Shown piece after piece: positions 54,037 through 63,376 of a stretch of DNA of 64,000 bases. The position numbers were made by a program, and so were the translations under genes. The notes under the pieces were generated by a model. The model was not told where the DNA came from. It saw only the letters and a list, made by a program, of their open reading frames with translations, and did not search any database. Within the stretch, counting starts at the first letter, position 1. Every line of letters starts with the position of its first letter. Source of the stretch: Actinomadura montaniterrae (GTDB lineage: Bacteria > Actinomycetota > Actinomycetes > Streptosporangiales > Streptosporangiaceae); contig NZ_WBMR01000011.1 of the NCBI RefSeq assembly GCF_008923365.1, forward strand, positions 1 through 64,000, written 5' to 3'.

Positions 54037-55380
54037 GTGTCGCGTCGTATCAACCGAGTTGCGACGGTCAGTGTTCATACTTCCCCCCTCGACCAACCCG
54101 GTACCGGCGACGCGGGCGGCATGAACGTCTACATCGTCGAGGTGGCCAAGCGGCTCGCCGCCCGCGGCGTCGAGGTGGACATCTTCACCCGCGCGACCTG
54201 CCGGGCCCTGCCCCCGGTCGCCGAACTCGCCCCCGGCGTCCTCGTCCGGCACGTCGTCGCCGGCCCGTTCGAGGAGCTCGACAAGGGCGAGCTGCCCCGC
54301 CAGCTGTGCGGCTTCACCTCCGGCGTGCTGCGCGCCGAGGCGTCCTACGACCCCGGCCACTACGACCTCCTGCACACCCACTACTGGCTTTCCGGGCAGG
54401 CCGGATGGGCGGCGAAGCAGCGCTGGGGCGTCCCGCTCGTCCACTCGATGCACACCATGGCCAAGGTCAAGAACGCCGCGCTCGCCGACGGCGACAAGCC
54501 CGAACCGGACGAGCGCGTCCTCGGCGAGGAGCAGGTCGTCGCGTCCTCCGACCAGCTCGTCGCCAACACCCGCGAGGAGGCCGACGAGCTGATCGGCCTC
54601 TACGGCGCCGACCCCCGCCGCGTCGCCGTCGTCAGCCCCGGCGTCGACCTGTCGCTGTTCCGCCCCGAGTCCCCGATCCTCGCCCGCAGCACCGGGCTCC
54701 TCCCGCACCGCACCGGCCCCGCCCGCCGCCGCCTCGGCCTGCCCCGCGAGGCCTACGTCCTGCTGTTCGTCGGCCGCATCCAGCCGCTCAAGGCCCCCGA
54801 CGTGCTGCTGCGCGCCGCCGCCCGCATGCTCGCCGACGACCCGTCGCTGCGCGCCAAGCTCGTCGTCGCCGTCGTCGGCGGACCCAGCGGCTCCGGCCGG
54901 TGCCGCCCCGAAGGCCTGCAGACCCTCGCCGCCGAACTCGGCATCGCCGACGTCGTCCGGTTCGAGCCGCCCGCGCCGCAGGGCGACCTCGCCGACTGGT
55001 ACCGCGCCGCGGACGTCACCGTCGTCCCGTCGCACAGCGAGTCGTTCGGGCTCGTCGCCGTCGAGTCGCAGGCCTGCGGGACGCCGGTCGTCGCGTCCCG
55101 CGTCGGCGGGCTCCGCACCGCGGTCGCCGACGGCGAGTCCGGCGTGCTGGTCTCCGGGCACGACCCGGCCGACTACGCCGCCGTCCTGCGCCGCCTGCAC
55201 GCCGAGCCCGGCCGGCACAACCGCCTCGCGCGCGGCGCCGTCCGCCACGCCCAGGACTTCGGCTGGGACGCCACGGTCGACCGCCTCCTGGACGTGTATA
55301 CCGGTGCCATGTCGCTACCGGCCGTCCGCCTCGCACCGCCCACCCTCTCGCCGCAGCTCACCGCGGAGGTGACAGCGTGA
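54037..55380 (+). CDS. mshA: D-inositol-3-phosphate glycosyltransferase, mycothiol biosynthesis
   Basis: 447 residues. GT4-family enzyme that joins UDP-GlcNAc to inositol phosphate, the first step of mycothiol. The N-terminus [20 protein letters not shown] binds the acceptor, with [14 protein letters not shown] next. [20 protein letters not shown] is the E-x7-E donor site. GTG at 54037 with GGAGG at 54023-54027 is the best start. TAGGTT at 54009-54014 may be the -10. The next gene overlaps by four bases. Confidence 0.95.
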   Translation: MSRRINRVATVSVHTSPLDQPGTGDAGGMNVYIVEVAKRLAARGVEVDIFTRATCRALPPVAELAPGVLVRHVVAGPFEELDKGELPRQLCGFTSGVLRAEASYDPGHYDLLHTHYWLSGQAGWAAKQRWGVPLVHSMHTMAKVKNAALADGDKPEPDERVLGEEQVVASSDQLVANTREEADELIGLYGADPRRVAVVSPGVDLSLFRPESPILARSTGLLPHRTGPARRRLGLPREAYVLLFVGRIQPLKAPDVLLRAAARMLADDPSLRAKLVVAVVGGPSGSGRCRPEGLQTLAAELGIADVVRFEPPAPQGDLADWYRAADVTVVPSHSESFGLVAVESQACGTPVVASRVGGLRTAVADGESGVLVSGHDPADYAAVLRRLHAEPGRHNRLARGAVRHAQDFGWDATVDRLLDVYTGAMSLPAVRLAPPTLSPQLTAEVTA

Positions 55381-55868
55381 GCACCGTCGAGACGATCCGG
55401 GGCGCGCTGGAGGCCGCCGAGCTGGAGTTCGACGAGCCGCGCGAGAACGCGTTCTTCGTCAAGCTGCCCGGCCAGCACAAGCTCGCCACCATGACCTGGC
55501 TGATCGTCGGGGACCACAGCCTGCACGTCGAGGCGTTCTTCTGCCGCCGCCCCGACGAGAACCACGCCGAGTTCTACCGGTTCCTGCTGGAGAAGAACGG
55601 CCGCATGTACGGGGTCGCGTTCGCCCTCGACGACGTCGGCGACGTCCACCTCGTCGGCAAGGTGCCGCTGGAGTCCGTCAGCGCCGAGGAGATCGACCGG
55701 CTGCTCGGCTGCGTCCTCACCTACTCCGACGAGAACTTCGACAAGGCCCTCGAACGCGGGTTCAAGTCGTCCATCCAGCGCGAGTGGGACTGGCGCGTCA
55801 AGCGCGGCGAGAGCCTCGCGAACCTGCAGGCCTTCGCGTCCTTCGCGGACCCGGCCAATCGCGAGTAG
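55377..55868 (+). CDS. YbjN domain protein
   Basis: 163 residues. Actinobacterial YbjN-like protein with type III secretion chaperone fold; [20 protein letters not shown] and [19 protein letters not shown] are characteristic. The function is unknown. In actinobacteria it regularly follows mshA and precedes gpmA, as here. The GTG overlaps the mshA stop and has GGAGG upstream. Confidence 0.9.
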   Translation: MSTVETIRGALEAAELEFDEPRENAFFVKLPGQHKLATMTWLIVGDHSLHVEAFFCRRPDENHAEFYRFLLEKNGRMYGVAFALDDVGDVHLVGKVPLESVSAEEIDRLLGCVLTYSDENFDKALERGFKSSIQREWDWRVKRGESLANLQAFASFADPANRE

Positions 55869-55896
55869 ATCCGGGCGTCCCGATAGGCTCTGCACC

Positions 55897-56715
55897 ATGG
55901 CGACCCTGGTATTGCTCCGGCATGGCGAAAGCGTCTGGAACGCGGAAGACCTGTTCACCGGCTGGGTGGACGTCGACCTGTCCACGAAGGGCGAGAGCGA
56001 GGCGACCCGCGGCGGCGACCTGCTGCTCGACGCCGACATCACCCCCGACGTGGTGCACACCTCGCTGCTGAAGCGGGCCATCCGCACCGCCAACATCGCG
56101 CTGGACGTCGCGGACCTGCTGTGGATCCCCGTCAAGCGGTCGTGGCGGCTCAACGAGCGCCACTACGGCGCCCTCCAGGGCAAGAACAAGGCGCAGACGC
56201 GCGAGGAGTTCGGCGAAGAGCAGTTCATGACCTGGCGCCGGTCCTACGACACCCCGCCGCCGCCCATCAAGGACGACGACCCGCTGTCCCAGGTGAACGA
56301 CCTGCGCTACGCGGAGCTGCCGTCCGAGCTGATCCCGCGGTCGGAGTGCCTCGCCGACGTCGTGGACCGGCTGCTGCCGTACTGGTACGACTCGATCGTC
56401 CCGGACCTCGCGGCCGGCAAGACCGTCCTGGTCGCCGCGCACGGCAACTCGCTGCGCGCCCTGGTGAAGCACCTCGACGACATCTCCGACGAGCAGATCG
56501 TCGGCCTGAACATCCCGACCGGCATCCCGCTCGTCTACGAGCTGGACGACGACTTCGCGCCGCTGAAGCGGGGTGGCGAGTACCTCGACCCGGCCGCCGC
56601 GAAGGCCGCCATCGAGGCCGTCAAGAACCAGGGCGGCGGCAAGAAGCCCGCCGCGCCGCGGAAGCCCGAGCCGAAGAAGGACGCCCCGAAGGGCCGGCGG
56701 GGCCGCAAGAAGTAG
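55897..56715 (+). CDS. gpmA: 2,3-bisphosphoglycerate-dependent phosphoglycerate mutase with basic tail
   Basis: 272 residues. [20 protein letters not shown] holds the catalytic His, and [16 protein letters not shown] the second. [20 protein letters not shown] is the substrate loop. The normal enzyme ends near residue 248; here the last 35 residues are a Lys/Pro/Arg-rich tail ([17 protein letters not shown]). Glycolysis, interconversion of 3- and 2-phosphoglycerate. TAGGCT (55884-55889) lies seven bases before the ATG, so it is probably leaderless. Confidence 0.95.
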   Translation: MATLVLLRHGESVWNAEDLFTGWVDVDLSTKGESEATRGGDLLLDADITPDVVHTSLLKRAIRTANIALDVADLLWIPVKRSWRLNERHYGALQGKNKAQTREEFGEEQFMTWRRSYDTPPPPIKDDDPLSQVNDLRYAELPSELIPRSECLADVVDRLLPYWYDSIVPDLAAGKTVLVAAHGNSLRALVKHLDDISDEQIVGLNIPTGIPLVYELDDDFAPLKRGGEYLDPAAAKAAIEAVKNQGGGKKPAAPRKPEPKKDAPKGRRGRKK

Positions 56716-56717
56716 CC

Positions 56718-56759
56718 GGGCGCGGAGGGGCCGCCGGTGACGGCGGCCCCGCCCGCGCC
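56718..56759. terminator. Hairpin after gpmA
   Basis: GGGCGCGGAGGGGCCGCC (56718-56735) pairs with the following GGCGGCCCCGCCCGCGCC (56742-56759) with a six-base loop and one mismatch. Confidence 0.8.
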
Positions 56760-56789
56760 ACAAGATCGACTAACGGGTACTGTGGCGCG

Positions 56790-57170
56790 ATGGCCTGCCG
56801 CATCACCGAACTCGTCCTCGACTGCCGGGATCCCGAGACGCTCGCCGACTTCTGGTGCCGCGTGCTCGGCTACGTGGTCCTGGAGCGGGAGGAGAACGGC
56901 GACCTGGAGATCGGGCCCGCCGGGACCGAGCTGGGCGAAGGCGGGCTCAGGCTGGTGCTCAGCCGCAGCGACGAACCGAGGCGCGGCAAGCTGCCGCTGC
57001 ATCTCGACGTGAACGCGACCGACCGCGACCAGGACGAGGAGCTCCAGCGGCTGCTCGATCTCGGTGCCCGGACGGCCGACATCGGGCAGACGGGCGAGGA
57101 GACCTGGCACGTCCTCGCCGACCCGGAGGGCAACGAGTTCTGCCTGCTCCGCAGGAGGGTGGCGCCGTAA
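56790..57170 (+). CDS. VOC-family glyoxalase-like protein
   Basis: 126 residues. Two beta-alpha-beta modules of the vicinal oxygen chelate fold: ITELVLDCRDPETLADFWCR and HVLADPEGNEFCLLR. Several actinobacterial homologues have no assigned enzyme activity. Only some metal positions can be recognised. TACTGT lies six bases before the ATG (leaderless type). Confidence 0.88.
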   Translation: MACRITELVLDCRDPETLADFWCRVLGYVVLEREENGDLEIGPAGTELGEGGLRLVLSRSDEPRRGKLPLHLDVNATDRDQDEELQRLLDLGARTADIGQTGEETWHVLADPEGNEFCLLRRRVAP

Positions 57171-57182
57171 CGGCGTCGGCCG

Positions 57183-58418
57183 TCACCGCACCGGCGACGT
57201 GGTGAGGCGGCGGAGCGGCGGCGTGGCCACCGCCACCGCCGCGACGGCGGCGAGGCAGAGGAGGCCGCCGCTGACGGCCGCCGCGGTGCCGGACGTGGCG
57301 TCCGCGACGAGCCCGGCGCGCAGGTTGCCGATGTCGGGCCCGGCCTGGCCGACGATCTGCTCGGCGGCGCCGACCCGGCCGAGGAGCTCCCCGGGCGTGT
57401 GCGTCTGGACGACGGTGCCCCGCGACACCACGGAGACGGTGTCGGCGGCGCCCGCCAGGACCAGGCAGGCCAGGCCCGTCCACGCGCCGGGCGCCAGGCC
57501 GAACAGGGCGAGCGCCGCGCCCCATGCAGCCGAGCCGGCGAGCATGACCAGGCCCGGCTGCGGGAGCCGGGTGAACGTGCCGGAGAACAGCGACGCGCCG
57601 ACGCCGCCGGCGGCCATCGCGGTGAGGAAGAGCCCGAGCGTGCGCGGGTCGTCGCCGAACCGTTCCGCGTTGATCAGCGGGAACAGGCTGACCGGCATGG
57701 ACAGCACGGTGACGGCGAGGTCGGTGAGCAGGGCCCCGCGGATCACCGGTGTCCGGGCGAGGAACGCCAGCCCGTCGAGCACGCCGCGCACGCCGGGACG
57801 TGCGGGCTCGTCGCCCGGCCGCATCGGCGGCAGGCCGAACGCGCCGTACAGCGCGGCGGCGAAGGTGACCGCGTCGGCCAGGTAGCAGCCGCCGACGCCG
57901 AAGCCGCCGACGATCAGGCCGCCGAGCGCGGGTCCGGCCAGCATGGCGCCCTGGAAGGCGATCCGCCGCAGCGCCAGCCCGGCGGCCACCTGGTGCTTGG
58001 GCAGCAGGCGCGGGACGAAGGTGCGCGAGGCGGGCCCGCCGCCGGCGGCGAAACAGGACTGCGCCGCGACCACCCCGAGGACGCCGGCGGGCGGCAGGTG
58101 CCCGAGGAGGCCCTGAAGTGCGAGGACGAGCGAGCACGCGGTCTGCCCGCTGGTCGTGAGCAGGTAGACCCTCCGGCGGTCGACCCGGTCGACGAGCGCT
58201 CCCGCGAAGAGCCCGAGCGCGACGAGCGGCACCGCCTGCGCCATGCCGACCGCGCCGGTCCAGGCGGTGCTGCCCGTCGCCTGCCAGATCTGGAACATCA
58301 CGGCGACGAGCGTCATCTGCCCGCCGAACCCGGAGAGCGTCTGCCCGGCCCAGAGCCGCCGGAAGGCACGCGACTCCCGCAGCGGAGCCACGTCGAGCAG
58401 GAAGCTCCTCAGCCCCAC
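57183..58418 (-). CDS. MFS transporter, DHA3 (EntS-like) type
   Basis: 411 residues, 12 membrane helices. FRRLWAGQTLSGFGGQMTLV at the start and DRVDRRRVYLLT (motif A variant) are typical of EntS-like exporters. The GTG follows GGGGGAAC. Substrate unknown; no siderophore genes are close. Convergent with the VOC gene. Confidence 0.9.
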   Translation of the reverse strand: MGLRSFLLDVAPLRESRAFRRLWAGQTLSGFGGQMTLVAVMFQIWQATGSTAWTGAVGMAQAVPLVALGLFAGALVDRVDRRRVYLLTTSGQTACSLVLALQGLLGHLPPAGVLGVVAAQSCFAAGGGPASRTFVPRLLPKHQVAAGLALRRIAFQGAMLAGPALGGLIVGGFGVGGCYLADAVTFAAALYGAFGLPPMRPGDEPARPGVRGVLDGLAFLARTPVIRGALLTDLAVTVLSMPVSLFPLINAERFGDDPRTLGLFLTAMAAGGVGASLFSGTFTRLPQPGLVMLAGSAAWGAALALFGLAPGAWTGLACLVLAGAADTVSVVSRGTVVQTHTPGELLGRVGAAEQIVGQAGPDIGNLRAGLVADATSGTAAAVSGGLLCLAAVAAVAVATPPLRRLTTSPVR

Positions 58419-58528
58419 GCGTTCCCCCGGTCAGATGCGTTGCTCTCCGGGCCCGATCCGCGGCGGACGCGCTCGCCGGTGCCGCGCGCCCGCCGCGATC
58501 AGACGGCACCGACACACTAGGCGAGGCG

Positions 58529-60106
58529 TCAGCGGTGATGGTCGTTACGCGGACGTTCCAGGACGAAACTGTCGACGGGTTTCGTGGCGCCGCCCGGCCC
58601 GCTGACGGCGTAGTAGGTGACGTTCATCGTGGTCGTCCCGCCGGGCCGTCCCGGGTCGACGTCGAACGCGCAGAACCCGTACGGGTTGACCTTGTCGCGG
58701 AACGCCGACCAGGGCGCCGGCTCCTCGACGTAGACCGGTTTGTAGTGGTTGAGGAGTTTCGGGTCGCGTTCGGTGCCGCGTTCCACGATCACCTTCGCCT
58801 TTGGGGTGTCGTAGAGGAGCTGGTTGGAGGTGAAGCCCATCCCGCCGCCGCCGATGACCAGGTGGACGGTGCCCTTGCTCGTGTCGGCGCGGCGCAGGTC
58901 GGTGGAGACGGGGATCGGCGTCATCGTCGCGTTCCCTTGGTGGCCGCGGATCGGATGCGAGCGCTCGTAGTGGTGTTCGTGGCCGCAGACGACCAGGTCG
59001 ACGCCGTACCGGTCGAACAGCGGCAGCCACTCCCTGCGGACGCCCAGGTCGGCGCCATTCGAGTCGGCCGTGGACACGACGACCTGGTGCATGCACACCA
59101 CGATCCAGTCGATGCCGCGGTCCGCGCGGGTGCGGCGCAGCTCGGACTCCAGCCAGCGCCGCTGCGCCCCGGCGGAGTAGCCGCTGATGTAGGTCGCGCC
59201 GCCGTCCTGCAGCGCCACGTCGTCGTTCTGCAGGACGACCACCCGCACGGAACCGGCCGTGAACGCGTACCAGAGGCCCTGGAACTCGTCGTCGCCGCCG
59301 TTGCCCGGCACGTCGAAGTAGGTCTGGAATGCGCCGAACCCGATCGGGCCGTTGCCCTTCTCGTTCTCGTGGTTGCCCGCCGCCGGCATCCACGGCCGGT
59401 TCCGCGCGGACCGGCTGGTGTTGATGAACCAGTCGCGCCACACGCGGGTCGGGTTCCCCGACAGCTGGGCGTAGCACAGGTCGCCGTTCATCAGGTGGAA
59501 CAGCGGCGCGACGCGTTCGACGGCGGTGGTGGTGTCCCCGGCGAACGGCGAGCCGTAGTTGTCCTGCGTCCACAGGGTGATCTGCTCGGTGGGCATCGGC
59601 TTGTTGACCTGCGGGGTGGCCTGGTCGCCGAAGCTCGTGAAGGTGAGCGGGCGGCGGCCGCGCGGGGCCGTCAGGAACGTGCCGGCCTCGGGCGTGGCAC
59701 CGTCGTGGACGGCCAGGTAGAGGTATTCGGTGTCGGGCCGGAGCCCGCGGATGCGGGCGTGGTGCGACCGGACCTCCTCGCGGGTGACCGGGTCGCGGTA
59801 GGCGCGGGTGTCGGCGCCGTACGTCCGGCCGAGCCCGCCGGTGAGGGTGCCGACCATGACGCGCGGGTTGCGGACCGGCATCGGGGTCTGCCACGAGACG
59901 GTCATCTCGGACGACGCGTCCGACCCGAACTGCAGGTGCAGCCCGGAGACGCTCGGCGCGCCGGTCCGGTCGGGGGTGCGCAGCAGCAGCGGGGACGGCG
60001 CGGCCGCGCGGGCGGGTGCGGTGTCGAGGGCCAGCAGCGTCGCGCCCGCGCCGGCGGCGGTGAGGACGCCGCGGCGCGAGAGCGGCGGCTTCTCCGGTGT
60101 GCTCAA
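58529..60106 (-). CDS. Secreted purple acid phosphatase-like metallophosphoesterase (TAT signal)
   Basis: 525 residues. Twin-arginine signal LSRRGVLTAAGAGATLLALD. An N-terminal fibronectin-like domain (about 45-150: LHLQFGSDASSEMTVSWQTP) precedes the phosphatase domain, with metal motifs FTSFGDQ, LMNGDLCYA, AGNHENE, VCMHQ and GHEHHYERS. It acts outside the cell, releasing phosphate. It is the last gene of the operon LLM oxidoreductase - alcohol dehydrogenase - phosphatase. Confidence 0.92.
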   Translation of the reverse strand: MSTPEKPPLSRRGVLTAAGAGATLLALDTAPARAAAPSPLLLRTPDRTGAPSVSGLHLQFGSDASSEMTVSWQTPMPVRNPRVMVGTLTGGLGRTYGADTRAYRDPVTREEVRSHHARIRGLRPDTEYLYLAVHDGATPEAGTFLTAPRGRRPLTFTSFGDQATPQVNKPMPTEQITLWTQDNYGSPFAGDTTTAVERVAPLFHLMNGDLCYAQLSGNPTRVWRDWFINTSRSARNRPWMPAAGNHENEKGNGPIGFGAFQTYFDVPGNGGDDEFQGLWYAFTAGSVRVVVLQNDDVALQDGGATYISGYSAGAQRRWLESELRRTRADRGIDWIVVCMHQVVVSTADSNGADLGVRREWLPLFDRYGVDLVVCGHEHHYERSHPIRGHQGNATMTPIPVSTDLRRADTSKGTVHLVIGGGGMGFTSNQLLYDTPKAKVIVERGTERDPKLLNHYKPVYVEEPAPWSAFRDKVNPYGFCAFDVDPGRPGGTTTMNVTYYAVSGPGGATKPVDSFVLERPRNDHHR

Positions 60107-60116
60107 GGGACGCTCC

Positions 60117-61178
60117 TCAGGCGGGGGTGCGGATCGCGGTGCCGTCCAGGCCGGGACGGACGAGGATCTTGATGTGGTCGTCGGGGCGGCGGAGCGCGTC
60201 GACCGCGGCGGGCACGCCCGCCAGGCCGACCTCGCCGGTGATGAGGGACGCGGCGTCGACCGTCCCGTCCGCGATCCGGCGCAGCGTCGCGGCGTACTCC
60301 TCGTGCGGGTAGACCATGCACATCTCGATCACGAGGTCCTTGTAGACGCCGACGACCGGGCGGATGACGTCGTCGGACATCACGGCGCCGATCTGCATGA
60401 TCCGGGTGCGCGGCGGCACCGCGTGCATCAGCCGGTTGAGCAGGCCCGTCGCGGAGACGCAGTTGAACACGGTCAGTTCCTGGCCGGCGGACGCGAGCGA
60501 CCGCCACACCTCGATCGGGTCCTCCTCGGCGGGGTCGAGGGCCCGGTGCGCGCCGAGCCGCAGCGCCGTCTCCCGCCGCAGCCGCGACGGGTCGGACGCG
60601 ACGATCGGCGCGACGCCCCGCTCGGCCAGGCCGGCGACGACGCCGAGCCCGATCGGCCCGGCGCCGACGACGACGGCGGTGCCGTCCGGGCCGATGCCGG
60701 TGCGCGCGACGTTGCCGAAGCCGACGGCGAGCGGCTCGGTCAGCGCCGCGACCGCCGGGGGCACATGGTCGGGGACGGGTTCCAGCGCCATGGCCTGCAG
60801 CACCATGCGCTCGCCGTAGCCGCCGGGGAAGTCGTTGCTGTAGCCGATGCCGCGGACGACGCCCGCCGCGTCGATCGCCCACGGCAGCGCGACCGCGTAC
60901 TGCCCCTCGACGACGCCGGGCGTGTCCGGACCGGCGGCGAGGACGCGGACGCTGAACTCGTGGCCGAGCACCACGTCCCGCGACGGGTCGAACAGGAACA
61001 TGTCGACGCCGCTGTCCCGCGACGCCTGGAGGAAGTCGCCGGTGTGGGCGAGGGCCGACAGGTCGGACCCGCAGATCCCGCAGGCCACCGTCTCGACCAG
61101 CACTTGGCCGGGGCCCGGCGTGGGCTCGGGGACGTCGTCGGTGACGAGCCTTCCGCCGCGCATGACCGTCGCACGCAT
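60117..61178 (-). CDS. Zinc-binding alcohol dehydrogenase family protein
   Basis: 353 residues. Catalytic zinc ligands C36 (ACGICGSDL) and GHEF are present. The four-Cys structural zinc lobe of classical ADHs is absent. The NAD(P) motif is AVVVGAGPIGLGVVAGL. Substrate unknown. It lies two bases after the LLM gene and ten bases before the phosphatase, so it is translated in the same operon. The ATG at 61178 is used. Confidence 0.9.
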   Translation of the reverse strand: MRATVMRGGRLVTDDVPEPTPGPGQVLVETVACGICGSDLSALAHTGDFLQASRDSGVDMFLFDPSRDVVLGHEFSVRVLAAGPDTPGVVEGQYAVALPWAIDAAGVVRGIGYSNDFPGGYGERMVLQAMALEPVPDHVPPAVAALTEPLAVGFGNVARTGIGPDGTAVVVGAGPIGLGVVAGLAERGVAPIVASDPSRLRRETALRLGAHRALDPAEEDPIEVWRSLASAGQELTVFNCVSATGLLNRLMHAVPPRTRIMQIGAVMSDDVIRPVVGVYKDLVIEMCMVYPHEEYAATLRRIADGTVDAASLITGEVGLAGVPAAVDALRRPDDHIKILVRPGLDGTAIRTPA

Positions 61179-61180
61179 CG

Positions 61181-62398
61181 TCACTTCTCCTCGGAGGTCG
61201 CGTCCGCGAGGACCTGGCCGTGCTTCTCGAACGCGGCCGTCACGCTCTGCTTGAGCGCGCCGATGAACCGCTCGTTGTTGGCGTTGGCCCAGGACAGGCT
61301 GGCCGTGCGTCCCGCGTTGAGCCCGCGGAAGTGCGGGACGACGTGCTCGGCGAACAGCTCGTAGCAGCGGCGGGTCGCGGCCGGGTCCGCGCAGTTGTGG
61401 CCGAGCAGCAGGAACGTGCCGAACCCGCCCGTCTTGGCCGCGAGCGCCTCGATGGCCTCGATCGCGTCGTCCGGGGTGCCGATGACGGCGCGCCCGAACG
61501 TCGGGAAGCCCTCGGCCGTCCACTGCTCGACGGCGCTCTCGGCGGTCTTGCCCCACGGCATCGTCATGCCGCTGAGCTGCTCGATGTAGTGGACGAGGTC
61601 GAGCACGCCCCACGCGGCCTCGGCGCGGGCCCGCTCGCGGGTCTCGGCGATGTGCATCGGCGCGACGAGCCGCCACCGGGACCGGTCCGGGACGTGCCCG
61701 TGCTCGGCGGACGTCCTCTCGTACACCTTCCAGTTCGGCATGAGCGCCTCGTAACCGGATGGGTCGGACGCCGCGAGCGACAGCAGCGACAGCCCGTGCC
61801 GCCCGCCGAGGACGGCGCCGCTCGGCGAGATGGTCGAGGCGACCGCGATCTCGACGCCGCCGGGCGTGAACGGCGCGAGCTGGACGCGGGCCTCGTCCAG
61901 CGTGAACCAGCCGGTCTTCGCGGTGACGACCTCGCCGCGCAGCAGCGGGACGAGCGCGGCCATCGACTCGGCCATCATGTCGCGCTGCCGCATCGGGTCG
62001 ATGCCCATCATGAACGCGTCGGACGGGAGCTGCCCGGGGCCGGTGCCGAGCATGACGCGGCCCATCGTGAGGTGGTCGAGCAGCGCGATCCGGTCGGCCA
62101 GCATCAGCGGCTGGTGGTAGGGCAGCGAGCTGACCCCGGTACCGAGCCGGATGCGGCGGGTCCGCTCGGCGGCGGCGGCGATGAACACCTCGGGCGAGGC
62201 GATGATCTCCATCCCCGCGGAGTGGTGCTCGCCGATCCACGCCTCCTCGAAGCCGAGGCCGTCGAGGTGCTCGACGAGCGACAGGTCGCGCCTGAGCTGG
62301 AGGGCGGGGTTGCCGCCGAGCCGGTGGTAGGGGGCGATGAACGCGCCGAAACGGGTGGGGCCGTGCGCCTGCGGCGGCGCTCCTTGCGCTGGGGACAC
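61181..62398 (-). CDS. LLM-class flavin-dependent oxidoreductase
   Basis: 405 residues. Luciferase-like TIM barrel: RFGAFIAPYHRLGGNPALQL, EEAWIGEHHSAGMEI and RIRLGTGVSSLPYHQPLMLA. The group resembles limonene and other terpenoid monooxygenases. GTG at 62398. It is the first gene of the three-gene operon and is divergent from the PaaX gene. Confidence 0.92.
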   Translation of the reverse strand: MSPAQGAPPQAHGPTRFGAFIAPYHRLGGNPALQLRRDLSLVEHLDGLGFEEAWIGEHHSAGMEIIASPEVFIAAAAERTRRIRLGTGVSSLPYHQPLMLADRIALLDHLTMGRVMLGTGPGQLPSDAFMMGIDPMRQRDMMAESMAALVPLLRGEVVTAKTGWFTLDEARVQLAPFTPGGVEIAVASTISPSGAVLGGRHGLSLLSLAASDPSGYEALMPNWKVYERTSAEHGHVPDRSRWRLVAPMHIAETRERARAEAAWGVLDLVHYIEQLSGMTMPWGKTAESAVEQWTAEGFPTFGRAVIGTPDDAIEAIEALAAKTGGFGTFLLLGHNCADPAATRRCYELFAEHVVPHFRGLNAGRTASLSWANANNERFIGALKQSVTAAFEKHGQVLADATSEEK

Positions 62399-62414
62399 GC
62401 GGGCTCCTCCGAGT

Positions 62415-62456
62415 TATAGGACACATCTCAACGAGATCGTGTATTTACGTCCTATA
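62415..62456. promoter_or_regulatory. Nested palindromes between the LLM operon and PaaX gene
   Basis: Outer arms TATAGGAC (62415-62422) and GTCCTATA (62449-62456) are perfectly complementary. An inner pair ACACATCTC-AAC-GAGAT (62421-62437) continues with CGTGT, complementary with one extra base. The centre of the inner pair lies near 62431. A likely PaaX binding region. Confidence 0.75.
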
Positions 62457-62507
62457 CGTGGCCGACGGTAGGGTCAATACGCCCGAAGCGGAGAAGTCTG
62501 GAGCCCG

Positions 62508-63344
62508 ATGGCAGTCGCCGAACCCGCCCTGCGGCGCCGTCCGGACGGCGGGCCGAGCGCCCGCGCGCTGGTGTTCACCCTGCTCGGCGAGTACGTCCGG
62601 TGGGCCGGCGCGGACACCGTGCCGCTGCGCGCGGTCGTGTCCGCCCTCGGCTCGCTCGGCGTCGCCGAGGGCGCGACGCGGCGGGCCGTCACCCGGCTCG
62701 TCCACGAGGGCTGGCTCGCCGCCGAGCCGGTCGGCCGCCGCACCCGGCTGCGCCTGACGCCCCGCATGGTCCGGCTGCTGCGCCGCTGGACCGAGCGGCT
62801 CGTCCGCGCCGTCGAGAAGACCCCGTGGGACGGGGAGTGGCAGATGCTGCTGCTGCGTCCGGTCGAGCAGGCCCCGCAGCACGGCTGGCTCGCCGAGCGC
62901 CTGGAGTTCGAGGGCTTCGGGGCGCTCGGGCGCGGGGTGTGGATCGCCGCCGACCCGGGCGGGGTCGACGCCGTCCGCGAGCTGCTCGGCGACCTCGGGC
63001 TGCTCGGCCACGCGACGTTCCTGACCAGCCGGATCCGGTCCGCCGAGGAGGAGCGGAGCCTGATCGAGCAGGCCTGGGACCTCGCCGCGATCCGCCCGCT
63101 GTTCACCGGCTTCATCGACCGCTTCGCGGGCGTGGAGCCCGGCACCGACGAGGAGGCGTTCGTCGCCCGCCTCCGGATGGTGCACGCGTGGCGGCTGGTG
63201 TTCGACCGCGACCCGCGCCTCCCGGTGGTGTTCCTGCCGGACGACTGGCCGGGCGAGGAGGCGACCCGGCTGTTCATCGACAACTGGCTGAGCTGGTACG
63301 AGCCGGCCGACCGCTGGTGGACCCGCCTCAACGCCGTCGCCTGA
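62508..63344 (+). CDS. PaaX-family regulator
   Basis: 278 residues. PaaX N-terminal winged helix (SARALVFTLLGEYVRWAGAD, EGATRRAVTRLVHEGWL) and the C-terminal domain (FDRDPRLPVVFLPDDWPGEE). PaaX repressors respond to aryl-CoA thioesters. Its target is most likely the divergent LLM-ADH-phosphatase operon, through the palindromes upstream. Confidence 0.92.
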   Translation: MAVAEPALRRRPDGGPSARALVFTLLGEYVRWAGADTVPLRAVVSALGSLGVAEGATRRAVTRLVHEGWLAAEPVGRRTRLRLTPRMVRLLRRWTERLVRAVEKTPWDGEWQMLLLRPVEQAPQHGWLAERLEFEGFGALGRGVWIAADPGGVDAVRELLGDLGLLGHATFLTSRIRSAEEERSLIEQAWDLAAIRPLFTGFIDRFAGVEPGTDEEAFVARLRMVHAWRLVFDRDPRLPVVFLPDDWPGEEATRLFIDNWLSWYEPADRWWTRLNAVA

Positions 63345-63367
63345 GCCCGCCGCGCACGGCGGCGGGC
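63345..63367. terminator. Terminator between convergent genes
   Basis: GCCCGCCGC (63345-63353) and GCGGCGGGC (63359-63367) form a nine-bp stem with a five-base loop, between PaaX and the partial MFS gene. Confidence 0.75.
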
Positions 63368-63376
63368 CCGTGAACG

